Made by a program: the position numbers and the translations under genes
In this document: piece after piece, positions 32,837 through 42,039 of the stretch
Layout of the letters: each line of letters begins with the position of its first letter
Position numbering within the stretch: position 1 is the first letter of the stretch
Notes under the pieces: generated by a model
Seen by the model: the letters and a program-made list of their open reading frames with translations, nothing else
The model's database searches: none
Told to the model about the DNA's origin: nothing
Origin: Algoriphagus sp.
GTDB taxonomy: Bacteria; Bacteroidota; Bacteroidia; Cytophagales; Cyclobacteriaceae
Assembly (NCBI GenBank): GCA_023653075.1
Contig: JAMNXQ010000009.1
Coordinates: 1 to 54,623, forward strand
Direction: 5' to 3'
Length of the DNA: 54,623 bases

Positions 32837-33598
32837 ATGAACGACACGACAACCCGGTATTTTCTAGAACTCAGCTACAAGGGCAGCGCATTTCATGGCT
32901 GGCAGATCCAGAGTAATGCCTTTACTGTTCAGGAGTGTCTTGAAAAAGCATTGAGTACCTACTTTCGCATGCCCATCTCCGTCATGGGAAGTGGCCGAAC
33001 CGACACCGGGGTACATGCAAGCCAGCAGGTGTGTCACTTTGACCTTACGGATTCCGATTTAGGAGAAAATTTCATCAAGGCCATCAACGCCATTCTTCCC
33101 AAAGACATTGCCATTTATGCGGTGCGAAAAGTACAACCGGAGGCTCATGCGCGCTTTGCTGCCACCAAGCGCTCCTATTTCTACCGGATTACCTTTTCCA
33201 AAAATCCTTTTCTTCAGGATTTCGCTTGGCAACTTTTTCAGCAGCCGGATGTTAGAGCAATGAACGAAGCAGCCCAACTCCTGCTCGGCTACGAGGATTT
33301 TGAATGCTTCAGCAAGGTACATACCGCGGTGAGCCACTTCCGCTGCAAGATTTTCGAGGCCTATTGGGAACCAAATGGGGAAGAATTGCTTTTTCACATT
33401 ACGGCCAACCGCTTTTTGCGGGGGATGGTCAGGTCCATCGTAGGCACCTTACTGGAAATTGGCTTTGGGCACCGACCTGTCGCAGACTTACACCAGGTCA
33501 TTGCTTCCAAGGACCGGACCCAAGCCGGTAAAGCAGCACCCGCAAAAGGCTTGTTTTTAAGCAAAATCGAGTACCCATCACACATTTACCTAGACTAA
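32837..33598 (+). CDS. truA: tRNA pseudouridine(38-40) synthase TruA
   Basis: A 253-residue pseudouridine synthase started at the ATG at 32837, which gives the usual RYFLELSYKGSAFHGWQ opening; an upstream frame is open but reads through the promoter. The catalytic Asp is in GSGRTDTGVHA near residue 55, and RFAATKRSYFYRI and NRFLRGMVRSIVG are family blocks. It isomerises uridines 38-40 in the tRNA anticodon arm. It is followed 7 bases later by an ABC transporter gene. Confidence 0.95.
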   Translation: MNDTTTRYFLELSYKGSAFHGWQIQSNAFTVQECLEKALSTYFRMPISVMGSGRTDTGVHASQQVCHFDLTDSDLGENFIKAINAILPKDIAIYAVRKVQPEAHARFAATKRSYFYRITFSKNPFLQDFAWQLFQQPDVRAMNEAAQLLLGYEDFECFSKVHTAVSHFRCKIFEAYWEPNGEELLFHITANRFLRGMVRSIVGTLLEIGFGHRPVADLHQVIASKDRTQAGKAAPAKGLFLSKIEYPSHIYLD

Positions 33599-33605
33599 AC
33601 AGGCT

Positions 33606-35378
33606 TTGAGCTTAGAAAAAGAAAAAGAATCAGCAGGAGAAATCCTAGACATGAAGGTCTTGCGGCAGCTCTACACCTATGTAAAGCCCTACCAAAAGCA
33701 ATTCTATTTTCTAGTTGCACTGACCATTGCCTTGGCAATATTAGCCCCCACTCGTCCCTACCTCATCCAAATTGCCATCGATGAGCACGTAGCCATCGGC
33801 GATGCAGCAGGACTGGTTCGCATTATCTACATCCTGGTAGGGCTCATGATTATCCAGGCCCTGGCTCAATGGGCCCATACCTACTATTCGGGCTGGATCG
33901 GGCAGGTGATCATCAAAGACATCCGCGTACGCCTGTACAAACATTTACTAAAACTTCGTCTCCAATTTTTTGACAACACCCCCATCGGAAGGCTAGTTAC
34001 CCGAAATGTATCGGACATCGAAACCCTCGCAGATGTGTTTAGCGAAGGCCTTGCAGCCATCATCGGCGACCTACTTCAGATCATTACGATTCTGGGTGTG
34101 ATGTTTTACATCGACTGGAAACTCACGCTCGTCTCCCTCAGTACGCTTCCTCTTTTGGTGATCTCCACCTACGTATTTAAGGAAAAAATCAAAGTCACCT
34201 TCAACGACGTGCGCAATGCCGTGGCCAACCTGAATTCCTTCCTACAGGAACACATTACTGGGATGACCATTGTGCAGCTTTTTAATCGGGAAAAAAGAGA
34301 ATACGAGAAATTCAAAGAAATCAACCGCGAGCACCGCGCTGCACACATCCGTTCGGTTCTGTACTATTCCGTGTACTTTCCTGTTGCCGAAATCATCCAA
34401 GCCATCGGTATCGGACTCGTCGTCTGGTACGGTGCGGTCGGCGTACTTGGTATGGATCTGCAGATCGGTATTTTGATCTCCTTTATCATGTACCTGCAAC
34501 TCTTTTTCCGACCCATTCGGATGATTGCAGACCGATTCAATACCCTCCAAATGGGCGTAGTGAGTTCCTCCCGAATCTTCAAACTCCTTGCCTCTAGCGA
34601 GCACATCGCCAATGAAGGCAGCTTCAGCCCAGAAAAAGTGCAAGGAAATGTCAAACTAGACCAAGTTTGGTTTGCCTACAAGGAGGAAGACTACGTGCTC
34701 AAGGACATTTCCTTTGAGGTGAAAAATGGCCAAACCATAGCCCTAGTGGGTGCTACAGGTGCAGGCAAATCCTCCATCATCAATTTGATTTCTCGTTTTT
34801 ACGAAATCAACAAGGGTGCCATTACCATCGACGGGACCAATATTCAAGAGTTTGAACTGAGCGCCCTCCGCAAACACATCGGCGTGGTGCTGCAAGATGT
34901 ATTCTTATTTTCCAGTAGCATCTACCAAAACATCACCTTGGGCAATCCAAACATTACCAGAGAGCAAGTAATGGCAGCGGCCGAATTGGTCGGCGCCTCC
35001 AAATTCATTGAAAAACTCCCAGGCGGGTTGGATTACAACGTGATGGAACGAGGGTCCACGCTTTCGGTGGGGCAGCGTCAACTGATTTCCTTTGTGCGGG
35101 CCATGGTCTACAATCCCGAAATCTTGATTTTGGACGAGGCCACCTCTTCTGTAGATTCGGAAACAGAGGAATTGATCCAGGAATCCATCGAAAAAATGAT
35201 GCAGGGCAGAACCTCCATCGTGATCGCCCACCGCCTGTCCACCATCCAGAAAGCAGATCAAATCCTGGTACTGAACAAAGGGGAAATAGTGGAACGAGGC
35301 ACCCACGATTCCTTACTGGAGCAGGGAGGCTATTACACCCAACTGCATCAAATGCAACGAAAAATGGCAACGCTTTAA
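33606..35378 (+). CDS. ABC transporter, fused permease and ATP-binding protein (MsbA-like)
   Basis: A 590-residue half-transporter. Six membrane helices lie within about residues 35-310. The nucleotide-binding domain has Walker A GATGAGKSS (382-390), signature LSVGQ (486-490), Walker B ILILDE (506-511) and the switch His542 in AHRLST. It is a type IV exporter of the MsbA/multidrug group and must form a homodimer unless a partner lies elsewhere. The start codon is TTG, 7 bases after truA, so the two are co-transcribed. The substrate is not identifiable. Confidence 0.92.
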   Translation: MSLEKEKESAGEILDMKVLRQLYTYVKPYQKQFYFLVALTIALAILAPTRPYLIQIAIDEHVAIGDAAGLVRIIYILVGLMIIQALAQWAHTYYSGWIGQVIIKDIRVRLYKHLLKLRLQFFDNTPIGRLVTRNVSDIETLADVFSEGLAAIIGDLLQIITILGVMFYIDWKLTLVSLSTLPLLVISTYVFKEKIKVTFNDVRNAVANLNSFLQEHITGMTIVQLFNREKREYEKFKEINREHRAAHIRSVLYYSVYFPVAEIIQAIGIGLVVWYGAVGVLGMDLQIGILISFIMYLQLFFRPIRMIADRFNTLQMGVVSSSRIFKLLASSEHIANEGSFSPEKVQGNVKLDQVWFAYKEEDYVLKDISFEVKNGQTIALVGATGAGKSSIINLISRFYEINKGAITIDGTNIQEFELSALRKHIGVVLQDVFLFSSSIYQNITLGNPNITREQVMAAAELVGASKFIEKLPGGLDYNVMERGSTLSVGQRQLISFVRAMVYNPEILILDEATSSVDSETEELIQESIEKMMQGRTSIVIAHRLSTIQKADQILVLNKGEIVERGTHDSLLEQGGYYTQLHQMQRKMATL

Positions 35379-35391
35379 TTCCGTTTTTGCA

Positions 35392-35982
35392 ATGCGACTC
35401 CTAGTAACCGCGCTTCTCCTCCTACTTCCGATTTTAAGCTATTCCCAAGAGAGGGGTCTTGGCTTCCGCTTTGGAGATCCCTTTTCCATCAGTTACAAAG
35501 ACGTGGTAAAGGACTACCTTACCTATGAGGTCTTGGTGGGCTCCGGTAGCATCAATTCCGATACCTACTTCCAGAAATCCTTCGACCGCCGTCCTCCAAG
35601 TTCCGACGCAAGGGTAATTTCCCTTACCGGTACGCGAGGGGTGGCGCTTTCTTTTCGAATGGCGCTCCACACGGATTTGACCGAAGTCTTTGAATTGGAA
35701 GAGGGATATTTATTGGGGTATGCTGGTCTAGGTGCACAGTTTCGAACTACCCAGGTCAACTACCAGTACACGACAATCAGCGACAGCATCGATTTCCTCA
35801 AAGCCATACAACTCGAAAACCGCACCAACGGGGATTTAGGACCAGAAGCTTTTTTGGGAGCGGAATATTACTTTGACCAAGTTCCTTTTTCCGTATTTGT
35901 GGAAGCAGGAGTATTTACTGAACTCATAGATCGTGCCCACCTCAAAGGTCAGGGAGGTATCGGCATTCGTTATTTGTTTTGA
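35392..35982 (+). CDS. Exported beta-barrel-like protein of unknown function
   Basis: A 196-residue protein with a signal peptide (hydrophobic residues 3-17, cleavage near SYSQ). Alternating strands such as RGVALSFRMAL, GYLLGYAGLGAQF and IGIRYLF at the C-terminus, ending in Phe, suggest a small outer membrane beta barrel. No family recognised. It starts 13 bases after the ABC exporter gene and ends 2 bases before the next gene, so it probably belongs to the truA-ABC transcript. Confidence 0.65.
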   Translation: MRLLVTALLLLLPILSYSQERGLGFRFGDPFSISYKDVVKDYLTYEVLVGSGSINSDTYFQKSFDRRPPSSDARVISLTGTRGVALSFRMALHTDLTEVFELEEGYLLGYAGLGAQFRTTQVNYQYTTISDSIDFLKAIQLENRTNGDLGPEAFLGAEYYFDQVPFSVFVEAGVFTELIDRAHLKGQGGIGIRYLF

Positions 35983-35984
35983 AC

Positions 35985-36497
35985 ATGAAAAAAATCAAAA
36001 TCATCGCCCTTTTCTTGGCAATCCTTGGTGTTGCAGGCTACTTTCTTTTTGATTATTTGGGAGGAAATCGCCCTGTAGAACTGAGCCTAGTAGCCAAATC
36101 TCCTGATACACTTACTGGGAAAACATTCCGTGGAACTCCCATGAACAAGGGATTGGAGGAGGTATTTCAAACCATCCAAGGAACCCAAAAATTACATCCC
36201 GGTACTTCCCTACACACGATTTATTATGTGGAGCCCGCAGGCAAATTGGATACCATGGAAGTTTTTGCTGGGATTAATCTTCCATTTGGAGCCCCTAACT
36301 TGGAGGTAAAGAAATTCACCGAGACCCGATACATTCTAGCGAAGGTAACGGGTAGCAAATGGGTGATGCCTGGTCCAGAAACCATCAAAGAAAAAATTCA
36401 AGAATTTGCCGAGGCCAATAAACTGACCCTGAGCGGCTACTACATCGACAAGATCGTCAGCGAAACCGAAGTTCATGTCCTTGCTCCAGTCCGCTAA
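35985..36497 (+). CDS. Membrane-anchored GyrI-like domain protein
   Basis: A 170-residue protein from the ATG at 35985; a TTG two codons upstream is also in frame. One N-terminal membrane helix (about residues 4-20, IIALFLAILGVAGYFLF) anchors it. The rest resembles a GyrI/SOUL-type small-molecule-binding fold: DTMEVFAGINLP, then RYILAKVTGSKW, and VSETEVHVLAPVR at the end. No catalytic residues are obvious. Tightly linked to the beta-barrel gene upstream. Confidence 0.6.
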   Translation: MKKIKIIALFLAILGVAGYFLFDYLGGNRPVELSLVAKSPDTLTGKTFRGTPMNKGLEEVFQTIQGTQKLHPGTSLHTIYYVEPAGKLDTMEVFAGINLPFGAPNLEVKKFTETRYILAKVTGSKWVMPGPETIKEKIQEFAEANKLTLSGYYIDKIVSETEVHVLAPVR

Positions 36498-36582
36498 GGA
36501 GGTTTCCCCTCCAATTATTCCTTCCTAAGTCCATTTCTTTGTTCCCTTTTCCGAATTCAGTTTCTGATTTCCCTTCCACTCG

Positions 36583-36590
36583 TATCTTTG
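36583..36590 (+). promoter_or_regulatory. -7 promoter element of hemE
   Basis: TATCTTTG lies 4 bases before the hemE ATG, inside CGTATCTTTGCGCC, the same 14-base string found before truA. Transcription would start at or just inside the start codon, suggesting a leaderless or near-leaderless message, unless a later start is used. Confidence 0.55.
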
Positions 36591-36594
36591 CGCC

Positions 36595-37617
36595 ATGAAA
36601 CTCCAAAACGATCTGCTGCTCCGCGCAGCGAGAGGTGAAAAAACCGAACGGACACCCGTCTGGTTGATGCGACAAGCGGGTAGAATTCTTCCAGAATACC
36701 GCGCTGTTCGGGAGTCTGTATCCGGTTTTATTGAGCTGGCGCAAACACCAGAACTTGCCGCTGAGGTGACTATTCAGCCTGTAGACCTGCTTGGAGTAGA
36801 TGCAGCCATTATTTTTTCAGACATTCTGGTAATTCCAGAAGCCATGGGCTTGCCCTACGAAATGGTAGAAAAGCGTGGCCCTTGGTTTCCACAAACGGTT
36901 CGATCCGAAGCGGACCTCAAAAAACTTCGAATTGCCGAAGGTGACAACGACCTGCAATACGTGATGGATGCGATCCAGATCACCAAGAAAAACCTGCAGG
37001 GCCGCGTGCCTTTAATTGGTTTTGCTGGAGCCCCTTGGACGATTTTTGCCTACATGGTCGAAGGCAGTGGAAGCAAAACATTCTCCCTTTCCCGAGAAAA
37101 ACTGTACCGAGACCCGGTATTTTCCCATCAGCTCTTACAGCTCATCACGGACTCCACCATCAACTACCTCAAAGCACAAATTCGTGCAGGCGCAGATTTG
37201 GTGCAACTATTTGACAGTTGGGCAGGGATCTTGGGTCCAGCCCAGTACGAAGAGTTTTCCTTGAAATACATCTCCCAGATCTGCGATGCGATCACCGAAG
37301 TGCCTGTAACGGTCTTTGCCAAAGGCGCGTTTTTTGCGCGTGAGTCCCTAGCCAAGCTTTCCTGCGAAACCATCGGGCTAGACTGGAACATGGGAATTGC
37401 AGAATCTCGAAAGTTGATTGGGCCGGACAAAACATTACAAGGCAACCTCGACCCAGCTGCCCTTTACGGCAATCCAGACCAAGTGCGGGCGGCCACCCAA
37501 GCCATGATGGAGCAGTTTAAAGGAAGTCGACACATCGCCAACTTAGGCCATGGAGTCTATCCAGACATTGATCCAGAACTAGTCAAGGTATTTATCCAAA
37601 CTGTAAAGGAGTTTTAG
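36595..37617 (+). CDS. hemE: Uroporphyrinogen decarboxylase
   Basis: A 340-residue enzyme converting uroporphyrinogen III to coproporphyrinogen III in haem synthesis. Signature blocks are [17 protein letters not shown] near residues 20-36 and [16 protein letters not shown] in the middle, with the [12 protein letters not shown] segment containing the catalytic Asp region. The length is typical. A single gene with its own promoter-like element, followed by a repeat-filled gap. Confidence 0.96.
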   Translation: MKLQNDLLLRAARGEKTERTPVWLMRQAGRILPEYRAVRESVSGFIELAQTPELAAEVTIQPVDLLGVDAAIIFSDILVIPEAMGLPYEMVEKRGPWFPQTVRSEADLKKLRIAEGDNDLQYVMDAIQITKKNLQGRVPLIGFAGAPWTIFAYMVEGSGSKTFSLSREKLYRDPVFSHQLLQLITDSTINYLKAQIRAGADLVQLFDSWAGILGPAQYEEFSLKYISQICDAITEVPVTVFAKGAFFARESLAKLSCETIGLDWNMGIAESRKLIGPDKTLQGNLDPAALYGNPDQVRAATQAMMEQFKGSRHIANLGHGVYPDIDPELVKVFIQTVKEF

Positions 37618-37991
37618 GATTAAATGATTATCCGCAATCACACCAGTAGCTTAAAGTCTAGTTGAATTATTGCGGATAATCGTCGACGGACGACTGTCCA
37701 CAGACCACAGCTCACCTAAATGAACTTCAAGCCTTATTTTCTATGCCTATGGGTAACAAAGCGGATAATCAGATAGGATGATCCGCAAAGTACTTTAAGG
37801 TGAGTCTTATGCATGCGGATAATTGCTAACAGACCACAGTCCACTTTCGACAGCCCATTCGTTGTGGAACCAAATTTAGAATCCAAATTTTAATACCTTT
37901 TTCCTAACTTGAATTCAATTGACTGTGGTCTGTCGACCGTCGACGGTTTGACAAATCGTGCAAAGAAGGGAATCTGGTTTCAACTATTAAG
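37618..37991. repeat. Repeat-filled intergenic gap between hemE and the MOSC gene
   Basis: No gene is seen. ATTATCCGCAAT (37627-37638) and its exact complement ATTGCGGATAAT (37669-37680) form a 12-base inverted repeat, and GCGGATAAT recurs at 37761 and 37815, with ATCCGC at 37781. Interleaved are pieces of the repeat seen at 31015-31071: 37681-37738 (minus), 37828-37861 (minus) and 37908-37947 (plus). It may act as the convergent terminator region of hemE and the MOSC gene. Confidence 0.8.
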
Positions 37992-38798
37992 TTACAGCTG
38001 TTGAATGGGATCTCCTACTCGGACGATTCCCTGGGTTAAGGCTACGGCATTTTGTCCGAAATATACTTTTGAACCTTGGCTTCGGTAAGTTGCTAGGGTA
38101 GCCAGCGGCTCTTTCCCTTTTGTCCCTTTCTCTTGGTCCACGGTGATCATGACGCATCGGGCACAGGGCTTGACCACTTGGAATTCCACCTTGCCGATTT
38201 GGAGCCGCCTGAATTGATCTTCGGTAAATGCCTCCCCTCCGGAAAACACCAAGTTGGGCCGAAACCGGTCCATGCCCACCGGATCGGCTAGCCTTCCGTT
38301 TAACTCATCCAAGGAAGCTTGGCCAATGATTACGTACGGCATTCCGTCTGCAAAGCTGACGGACTCTTCCTGTACCGCATAGCGGGGATCTAGTTTGCGG
38401 TGTGAACTTTCAGGCATCCGTACCAAATCCACGTTCATCCCCAAAAAATCAGAAAACCAGGCGCTCACTGCTGGGGCTACTTGCAGCGCAGTAACCACAT
38501 CACCCCACACGCTCACTTGCAATTCCTTGCCTGAGTTCAATTCCAGATCGAAGGAGATTTCCCGAGAAGGGTCTACCTTGGAAAAAACGGACAGCTCCGA
38601 CTCACCCAGCGCCACTTGAAGTAAAGCCAAATGCGGATGCTGCCTTTGCGTCAAAAATTCCCTTGACTGATCCACCAACATCCACCTGCGGTCATATTTG
38701 AACCCTCTCTCCTCCACCTGGGCTTCATGCACCGAAATGCCGCCCAAGGATTTGATGGGATAGAGGTACAGATTTTGGATAAAAAGGGGCTGGTTCAT
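37992..38798 (-). CDS. MOSC domain-containing protein
   Basis: A 268-residue protein with the MOSC N-terminal beta-barrel domain (NLYLYPIKSLGGISV, then ERGFKYDRRWMLVD) and the C-terminal MOSC domain. The conserved cysteine region is VKPCARCVMITVDQ, the site that binds sulfur or the molybdenum cofactor in mitochondrial mARC-like proteins and sulfurases. It is probably a molybdenum-cofactor-dependent or related reductase component, like YcbX. It is convergent with hemE and divergent from dnaK. Confidence 0.9.
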   Translation of the reverse strand: MNQPLFIQNLYLYPIKSLGGISVHEAQVEERGFKYDRRWMLVDQSREFLTQRQHPHLALLQVALGESELSVFSKVDPSREISFDLELNSGKELQVSVWGDVVTALQVAPAVSAWFSDFLGMNVDLVRMPESSHRKLDPRYAVQEESVSFADGMPYVIIGQASLDELNGRLADPVGMDRFRPNLVFSGGEAFTEDQFRRLQIGKVEFQVVKPCARCVMITVDQEKGTKGKEPLATLATYRSQGSKVYFGQNAVALTQGIVRVGDPIQQL

Positions 38799-39069
38799 GC
38801 CCTAAATCTACAAGAAAATTGAAATGGATTGCCAAACTGGGGATCCGGCCCATCAAAAACAAGAAGTGAACTGGCGCGCCTAGGTAAAGAAATAGGCTGA
38901 CAGAAAAAAGACAAAAAGAGTCCAAAGTGACAATTGGTACGCGAGCGGCAAATTTTCTGTGACAAAACTATGACAACCTGACACGAATACGTAGAAAATG
39001 GGAGATGGCATGAGCCTTGAATAAGGTGCTTTGTCTTTCAAAAAGAAAACAAACAAAACCAACATACAC
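38799..39069. promoter_or_regulatory. Upstream region of dnaK
   Basis: About 270 bases without a gene. TGACA occurs five times on the plus strand, at 38898, 38928, 38960, 38971 and 38979. No CIRCE element is seen. This may be a regulator-binding region for dnaK, but the motif is short. Confidence 0.35.
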
Positions 39070-40983
39070 ATGGGAAAAATTATAGGCATTGACTTGGGTA
39101 CAACCAACTCCTGCGTAGCCGTAATGGAAGGTAACGAGCCCGTAGTCATTCAAAACAGCGAAGGAAGAAGAACTACTCCTTCTATCGTGGCGTTTCTTGA
39201 CAATGGAAACGGCGAGCGTAAAGTAGGTGATCCTGCAAAGCGTCAGGCCATCACCAACCCTGCCAACACTATCTCCTCCGTAAAGCGTTTTATGGGGAAA
39301 AAATTCTCAGAAGTTTCTGCAGATAAAAAACATGCCTCCTACAAAGTAGAGCAAGGCACCAACGATACCGTGACCGTTAAAATCGGCGACCGTTCGTATA
39401 CCCCACAGGAACTCTCCGCGATGATCCTTCAGAAAATGAAGAGCACTGCAGAAGATTTCTTGGGACAAACTGTCACCGAAGCGGTCATCACCGTACCTGC
39501 TTACTTCAACGATGCCGAGCGTCAAGCAACCAAAGAAGCTGGACAAATCGCCGGTCTTGAAGTAAAGCGTATCATCAACGAACCTACTGCTGCTGCCCTT
39601 GCTTATGGCATGGACAAGAAAAACCAAGACATGAAGATTGCGGTCTATGACTTGGGAGGAGGAACCTTTGATATCTCTATCCTTGAACTAGGAGATGGAG
39701 TATTCGAAGTAAAGTCCACCAACGGAGACGTACACTTGGGTGGAGATGATTTCGACCAAGTGATCATTGACTGGTTGGCTTCTGAATTCCAGACTGAAGA
39801 GTCAATCGACTTGAGACAAGATCCAATGGCGCTTCAGCGCTTGAAGGAAGCGGCTGAAAAAGCAAAAATTGAGCTTTCCAGTTCGGCCTCTACCGAAATC
39901 AACCTTCCGTACATCACTGCTACCCAGACAGGACCCAAGCACTTGGTTCGGAACTTGAGCAGAGCCAAGTTTGAGCAGCTTTCCGAAACCTTAGTAAGAA
40001 GATCCATGGATCCTTGCATCAAGGCCTTGAAAGATGCCAACATGACTGCGGCAGACATTGACGAAGTAATCTTGGTGGGTGGTTCTACCCGTATCCCTAA
40101 GATCCAGGAAGAAGTAGAGAAGTTCTTCGGTAAAAAGCCATCCAAAGGAGTGAATCCTGACGAAGTAGTGGCTATCGGAGCAGCTATCCAAGGTGGTGTA
40201 TTGACAGGCGAAGTGAAGGATGTACTCCTTCTAGACGTAACTCCACTTTCCCTTGGTATCGAAACCATGGGCGGGGTATTCACCAAGTTGATCGAATCCA
40301 ACACGACCATTCCTACCAAGAAGTCAGAAGTATTCTCTACCGCTGCGGACAACCAGCCAGCAGTAGACCTTCACATCCTTCAAGGCGAGCGTCCAATGGC
40401 AAAGGACAACCGATCCATCGGTAGATTCCAGTTGTCAGATATCCCACCAGCACCACGCGGCGTACCCCAAATTGAGGTGACTTTCGACATCGATGCCAAC
40501 GGGATCTTGAATGTGTCTGCAAAGGATAAGGGAACCGGCAAGGAACAGAAAATTAAAATTGAGGCTTCTTCTGGACTATCTCAAGACGACATCGAGCGCA
40601 TGAAGCGTGAGGCGGAGTTGAATGCCACTGCGGATAAGGCCGAAAAAGAAAGCATTGAAAAGTTGAACCAAGCAGATAGCTTGATCTTCCAAACTGAGAA
40701 GCAACTCAAAGAATACGGAGACAAACTTTCGGATGGCAACAAGGCCAACATCACTTCTGCAGTAGAAGCGTTGAAGTCTGCCCATGGATCTAAGAACATG
40801 GAAGGAATCGATGCAGCTATGGCCAACCTGAACAGTGCATGGGAAGCAGCATCCACAGAGATGTACGCTGCCAGCCAGGGTGAGGGCGCTGGTGCAGGAC
40901 CAGAAGCCGGAGCGAGCAATAGCACCACCGGTGATGGCGTGTCTGATGTGGACTACGAAGAAGTCAGCGAAGACAAAAAATAA
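39070..40983 (+). CDS. dnaK: Molecular chaperone DnaK (Hsp70)
   Basis: A 637-residue Hsp70 from the ATG at 39070, giving the standard opening [20 protein letters not shown]; an open frame upstream is not needed. [24 protein letters not shown] and the [13 protein letters not shown] actin-fold motifs are present, the linker reads [14 protein letters not shown], and the C-terminus is Gly/Ala-rich, ending [12 protein letters not shown]. It folds and refolds proteins with DnaJ and GrpE, neither of which is nearby. It is followed by two hairpins and a GroES-like gene. Confidence 0.98.
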   Translation: MGKIIGIDLGTTNSCVAVMEGNEPVVIQNSEGRRTTPSIVAFLDNGNGERKVGDPAKRQAITNPANTISSVKRFMGKKFSEVSADKKHASYKVEQGTNDTVTVKIGDRSYTPQELSAMILQKMKSTAEDFLGQTVTEAVITVPAYFNDAERQATKEAGQIAGLEVKRIINEPTAAALAYGMDKKNQDMKIAVYDLGGGTFDISILELGDGVFEVKSTNGDVHLGGDDFDQVIIDWLASEFQTEESIDLRQDPMALQRLKEAAEKAKIELSSSASTEINLPYITATQTGPKHLVRNLSRAKFEQLSETLVRRSMDPCIKALKDANMTAADIDEVILVGGSTRIPKIQEEVEKFFGKKPSKGVNPDEVVAIGAAIQGGVLTGEVKDVLLLDVTPLSLGIETMGGVFTKLIESNTTIPTKKSEVFSTAADNQPAVDLHILQGERPMAKDNRSIGRFQLSDIPPAPRGVPQIEVTFDIDANGILNVSAKDKGTGKEQKIKIEASSGLSQDDIERMKREAELNATADKAEKESIEKLNQADSLIFQTEKQLKEYGDKLSDGNKANITSAVEALKSAHGSKNMEGIDAAMANLNSAWEAASTEMYAASQGEGAGAGPEAGASNSTTGDGVSDVDYEEVSEDKK

Positions 40984-40990
40984 ATTTTAC

Positions 40991-41026
40991 AAGCAGCACC
41001 TATCTCAATAGGTGCTGCTTTAGTTT
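40991..41026 (+). terminator. Terminator after dnaK
   Basis: A 13-base stem AAGCAGCACCTAT / ATAGGTGCTGCTT around CTCA, with a TTTAGTTT tail. Confidence 0.88.
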
Positions 41027-41029
41027 AAG

Positions 41030-41070
41030 GGCCAAGAATCAAGATCTTTTCGTCGTGACTCTTGGCCTTT
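41030..41070 (+). terminator. Second hairpin after dnaK, before the GroES-like gene
   Basis: GGCCAAGAATCA pairs with TGACTCTTGGCC (one mismatch) and is followed by TTTTG. It could be a back-up terminator or a leader structure of the GroES-like gene. Confidence 0.6.
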
Positions 41071-41092
41071 TGTTTCATTCAACTAGAAGTAC

Positions 41093-41467
41093 ATGCAATT
41101 GACTGCAGACAATAAACTGAAAAAGTTAATCATCGTAGGAGATCGGGTATTGATCCGCCTGAAAAAACCACACGAGAAAACCGGCTCTGGACTCTACCTG
41201 CCTCCAGGAGTGCAGGAAAAAGAAAAGGTGCAGCAAGGATACATCATCAAGGCAGGTCCAGGATATCCTATTCCCATGCCTATGGAAGATCAGGAACCCT
41301 GGATGGAGACAGAAGAGAAAACTCGCTATGTGCCGCTTCAAGCGAAAGAAGGAGATTTGGCTATCTTTTTACTCAACGGAGCTCATGAAGTAGTCTACGA
41401 AGGAGAAAAGTACTTCATCGTCTCCCAAGGAGCGATTTTGATGCTCGAACGAGAGCAAGAGTTGTGA
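41093..41467 (+). CDS. GroES-like co-chaperone
   Basis: A 124-residue protein with the GroES beta-barrel pattern: IIVGDRVLIRLKKP, then LPPGVQEKEKVQQGYIIKAGPG, and AHEVVYEGEKYFIVSQGAILML. It is about 27 residues longer than bacterial GroES, mainly by an insert near residues 65-80 (EPWMETEEKTR). No groEL follows, so it is either a paralogue that works with a distant GroEL or a specialised variant. It lies downstream of dnaK with terminator-like hairpins between. Confidence 0.82.
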   Translation: MQLTADNKLKKLIIVGDRVLIRLKKPHEKTGSGLYLPPGVQEKEKVQQGYIIKAGPGYPIPMPMEDQEPWMETEEKTRYVPLQAKEGDLAIFLLNGAHEVVYEGEKYFIVSQGAILMLEREQEL

Positions 41468-41505
41468 AAAAAAGCCCGAGATCGTTGATTTTCGGGCTTT
41501 TTTTT
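41467..41505. terminator. Bidirectional terminator between the GroES-like gene and the convergent gene
   Basis: AAAGCCCGA and TCGGGCTTT form the stem, with A-run before and T-run after, so it works for both convergent genes. Confidence 0.88.
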
Positions 41506-41506
41506 G

Positions 41507-41869
41507 TTAATGAATCCACCTTTTTCTGGCTCTCATGGACCGTGGCTCTCGGTAACTTGCCTTTGAGGAAGTCTTTGGAGGATGAAGATCATCTGGTTTT
41601 GCGTTTTTAGATCTTGGACCACTTTGATTTCCTTCCGATGGGTTTATTTCTAGGGGCGAACCCACATTTACTCTTTTCTGCCAGGGCATTTTATTTTTTG
41701 CCTGAGGACCCATAAGATTCGTGCTGGCCTTTTGAGAAACTATGGAGATTTTAAAGGCTTTGAGTTTACCAAACAATCCAGGATTAGCCTTTGATTTTAC
41801 TGCCAATTCCTGTGCTTGAATCGCAATAGAAAGCATAAAGAAAAATGCGAAAAACAGAATCTTTTTCAC
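41507..41869 (-). CDS. Small exported basic protein of unknown function
   Basis: A 120-residue protein with a signal peptide (MKKILFFAFFFMLSIAIQAQ). The mature chain is very basic and rich in Lys, Arg, Ser and Pro (for example NAKPDDLHPPKTSSK, REPRSMRARKRW), with little predicted order. No family recognised. The gene ends 1-2 bases from the shared terminator. Confidence 0.55.
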   Translation of the reverse strand: MKKILFFAFFFMLSIAIQAQELAVKSKANPGLFGKLKAFKISIVSQKASTNLMGPQAKNKMPWQKRVNVGSPLEINPSEGNQSGPRSKNAKPDDLHPPKTSSKASYREPRSMRARKRWIH

Positions 41870-41957
41870 GAGCTATAGTTGGGTTTATGGTTAATATACA
41901 ACGAACACGCGAAAATGGTTTCAAATTACCTGGAATTTGGTTTGAAAAAGGCGGTAC

Positions 41958-41995
41958 AAAAAAAAACCGAGGCAGGATTGCCTCGGTTTTTTTTT
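41958..41995 (-). terminator. Terminator after the porin gene
   Basis: AAAACCGAGGCA / TGCCTCGGTTTT stem with A-run and T-run on the two sides; on the minus strand it follows the porin gene stop by 45 bases. Confidence 0.88.
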
Positions 41996-42039
41996 AGCAA
42001 ATTCTACTGTTCTTAATTCAGGCGCAGAATGAAAATTGC

